The position numbers and the translations under genes are program-made. Below are positions 5,462-7,002 of a stretch of DNA of 7,002 nucleotides, piece by piece; within the stretch, counting starts at the first letter, position 1; each line of letters opens with the position of its first letter. A model generated the notes under the pieces. The model was given only the letters and a program-made list of their open reading frames with translations, was not told the origin of the DNA and made no database searches. The stretch comes from Alphaproteobacteria bacterium (lineage in GTDB: Bacteria; Pseudomonadota; Alphaproteobacteria; JABAAW01): NCBI GenBank assembly GCA_014239005.1, contig JABAAA010000060.1:223-7224 (forward strand). Reading direction: 5' to 3'.

Positions 5462-6410
5462 CAAGCCTCGCACGGTGTTGGTGGTGCTGGGCGGGCTTTC
5501 CGCCGAGCGCGAGGTGTCGCGCGAAACGGGAAGGGCTTGCGCGCGCGCCCTGGAGCGACGCGGCTATACGGTGCGCGTCTTCGATTGGCAAGAGGGTAGC
5601 AACCTTTCGCTGTTGCAAGCGCTCACGCCCCGCCCCGATGTCGTCTTCAACGCGCTGCACGGCACCTACGGCGAAGACGGTTGCTTGGCGGGCTTGCTCG
5701 CCTGTTGCAACATTCGCTCGACGCACAGCGGTGTGCTGGCATCCGCGCTCGCCATGGACAAGCTCATGACGAAACGGCTTTTGCAACCCTTGGGAATTCG
5801 TTTTCCCGAAAGCCGCCCTTTCGAAGAGGCGTGGCAACAGGAAAACGACCGCCTCTCATTTCCTCTTCCCTGTATCGTCAAGCCCATAGCCCAAGGCTCC
5901 AGCATCGGCGTCGAGCGTTTGCTGGACGCGCACGCACGTTTTTCGGGCGACACCACCTTTCCACTCATGGTCGAACGCTACATCGAAGGACGCGAGCTCA
6001 CCGTCGGCGTCTTGGGCGACAAGGCGATGGGTGTCACAGAGGTCATCGCGCGCGACGCGGGGTTCTACGATTACAAGGCGAAGTACGAAGAGGCACACGC
6101 GGCGCAGCATGTCTTTCCTGCCAAGATCGACACCGAACTCGCACAAACGTTGTGCCAGTGGTCGGAGCTGGCGCACAAGACGCTGGGCTGTTGCGCGATC
6201 AGCCGCTGCGATTTCCGATACGACGGCAAACATCTCTACATGCTGGAGATCAACACCCATCCGGGTATGACATCGCTCTCGCTCGTGCCGGAGCAGGCGC
6301 GTGGTATCGGGATCTCCTTTGAAGAGCTGACCGAGCGCATCGTCCTGGAAGCATGCAAATCGAAGGCGTGCAACCTCGCCGCCGTCACGGCAAAGGAGGA
6401 AAGAACATGA
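5454..6410 (+). CDS. ddl: D-alanine--D-alanine ligase (DdlB type)
   Basis: Ddl joins two D-Ala molecules with ATP; MurF then adds the dipeptide to the UDP-MurNAc-tripeptide. It is a cytoplasmic ATP-grasp enzyme. At 318 residues it is near the usual 300-320. Motifs: LGGLSAEREVS at 12-22 (Glu18 aligns with the E. coli DdlB substrate-site Glu15), NALHGTYGEDG at 66-76, STHSGVLASALAMDK at 89-103, IVKPIAQGSSIGV at 141-153 (ATP-binding loop), the omega-loop block FYDYKAKY at 204-211, RCDFR at 251-255 and EINTHPGMTSLSLVPEQA at 265-282. Tyr is more usual than Ser89, and NTQPGMT more usual than NTHPGMT. The frame stays open upstream through the murB repeat, but homologues begin a few residues before LGG, so the ATG at 5454 is chosen. 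It overlaps murB by eight bases. Its last codons contain the ftsQ ribosome binding site. Confidence 0.97.
   Translation: MPDKPRTVLVVLGGLSAEREVSRETGRACARALERRGYTVRVFDWQEGSNLSLLQALTPRPDVVFNALHGTYGEDGCLAGLLACCNIRSTHSGVLASALAMDKLMTKRLLQPLGIRFPESRPFEEAWQQENDRLSFPLPCIVKPIAQGSSIGVERLLDAHARFSGDTTFPLMVERYIEGRELTVGVLGDKAMGVTEVIARDAGFYDYKAKYEEAHAAQHVFPAKIDTELAQTLCQWSELAHKTLGCCAISRCDFRYDGKHLYMLEINTHPGMTSLSLVPEQARGIGISFEELTERIVLEACKSKACNLAAVTAKEERT
6393..6399 (+). promoter_or_regulatory. Ribosome binding site of ftsQ
   Basis: A full AAGGAGG core seven bases before the ATG at 6407, the strongest such site in the window. It fixes the ftsQ start even though this gives a very short cytoplasmic N terminus. 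Confidence 0.9.
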
Positions 6411-7002
6411 AACGTTTCGTGCTACTGTCGTGCCTCTGTACGGGACTGGGCGTGGCAACGCTGCTGGGCGTCGTCGGCTGGGATGCCATGCGAGAGAATG
6501 TTGCACGCATTCTCGGCGAACGTTCGGGATTGATCGTGCGCGAGGTGCGGCTGTACGATCGCACGCGCAGCGACAAGCATGAGCTTTTTGCTGCAACGGG
6601 CTTGAATGTGGGCGCGAGCCTTTTCTCCTTTTCGCCGCACGAGGTGCGCGAACGCTTGCGTGCGTTGCGCTGGGTTGCCGATGCGCGTGTGCAACGTTAT
6701 TGGTCTGGTCTTGTGATCGTCTCTGTGCGCGAGCATGACCCTGCAGCGCTGTGGCAGGACGGCGAGCAGCTGGTGGCGCTCAGCCGCGACGGCACGCCGA
6801 TCGAGACGGGAAGCTTCACACCGTTCGAGGGCTTGTTTCGCCTCTCCGGCAAGGAGGCACCTGCACGTTTGGAAGAGCTGTTGCAGATCATGGCTCACTG
6901 GCCGGAGCTCAAGGCGCACATCCGTCTGGCGCACTTGAGCGAGCAGTCGACTTGGCAGATGACTTTGCAAAGCGGCACGAAGGTGTATCTTTCGCGCGAT
7001 CC
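6407..7002 (+). CDS. ftsQ: Cell division protein FtsQ, N-terminal part (3' truncated by the window)
   Basis: FtsQ is a single-pass inner-membrane protein that recruits FtsL and FtsB and helps trigger septal synthesis by FtsW-FtsI. The frame is open for 198 codons to the window edge. A hydrophobic membrane segment spans about 4-24. The POTRA domain follows: VREVRLYDRT at 44-53, then GLNVGASLFSFSPHEVRERL at 65-84, LRWVADARVQRYWSGLVIVSV at 87-107 and REHDPAALWQ at 108-117. This matches the family pattern G.slf..d...vr..l..lpWV..A.V.R.wP..L.i.v.Er.PvAlWq. The start of the beta domain follows (LSRDGTPIETG, 125-135). Oddities: only Met-Lys-Arg precede the membrane segment, while many alphaproteobacterial FtsQ proteins carry a long cytoplasmic extension, and Ser100 replaces the usual Pro of the RxWP motif. 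The ATG overlaps the ddl stop (ATGA). Confidence 0.95.
   Translation, partial: MKRFVLLSCLCTGLGVATLLGVVGWDAMRENVARILGERSGLIVREVRLYDRTRSDKHELFAATGLNVGASLFSFSPHEVRERLRALRWVADARVQRYWSGLVIVSVREHDPAALWQDGEQLVALSRDGTPIETGSFTPFEGLFRLSGKEAPARLEELLQIMAHWPELKAHIRLAHLSEQSTWQMTLQSGTKVYLSRD

Noticed and set aside
5889..5903. AQGSSIG in Ddl instead of the E-G-S-S loop of E. coli DdlB, as a sign of altered specificity.
   Set aside because: Other functional ligases in this family vary at these two places (for example NLGSS), and the serine pair, Glu18, omega-loop Tyr and EINT motif are intact.
6014..6090. Short matches to the murB repeat inside ddl (gacaaggcga and acaaggcgaag).
   Set aside because: They encode conserved Ddl sequence (GDKAMG and YKAKY) and use common Lys/Ala codons, so they are better explained by codon use than by repeat spread.
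6419..6439. A lipobox-like L-L-S-C near the FtsQ N terminus (Cys9).
   Set aside because: It is too close to the N terminus for a signal peptide, the -2 Leu is a poor fit, and FtsQ is a membrane-anchored POTRA protein rather than a lipoprotein.

Overview
The window is an internal piece of a division and cell wall (dcw) cluster. It carries seven genes, all on the + strand: murD (3' end) - ftsW - murG - murC - murB - ddl - ftsQ (5' part). Having murB between murC and ddl, in the run murD-ftsW-murG-murC-murB-ddl-ftsQ, is the arrangement usual in Alphaproteobacteria; the gammaproteobacterial cluster normally lacks murB here. The FtsW N-terminal half and the FtsQ POTRA region also read as alphaproteobacterial. 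The DNA is GC-rich by eye. I cannot name a genus. Several substitutions in normally conserved motifs suggest a divergent lineage.

Layout: bases 1-443 are the MurD C-terminal domain; 440-1615 FtsW, the septal glycan polymerase; 1612-2922 MurG, the lipid II-forming transferase; 2922-4430 MurC; 4427-5461 MurB; 5454-6410 D-Ala-D-Ala ligase; 6407-7002 the start of FtsQ, which runs off the end. Every junction overlaps by 1 to 8 bases, so there is no intergenic DNA, and I see no promoter or terminator. This fits one polycistronic message with translational coupling.

The products form one pathway. MurB and MurC make UDP-MurNAc and add L-Ala, MurD adds D-Glu, and Ddl supplies the D-Ala-D-Ala that MurF (not in the window) attaches. 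MurG completes lipid II, FtsW polymerises it at the septum, and FtsQ is part of the FtsQLB complex that controls FtsW-FtsI.

Gene content is ordinary, and I found no new enzymatic system. The unusual part is at the 3' ends of three consecutive mur genes. murG and murB end in extra low-complexity tails encoded by short tandem repeats (12-bp units in both, plus a 6-bp unit in murG), and murC shows a weaker period-12 pattern. The murB repeat is the clearest: six 12-bp units encoding K-D-K-A-like tetrapeptides that run exactly to the stop codon. The ddl ribosome binding site and ATG lie inside its last two, diverged units.
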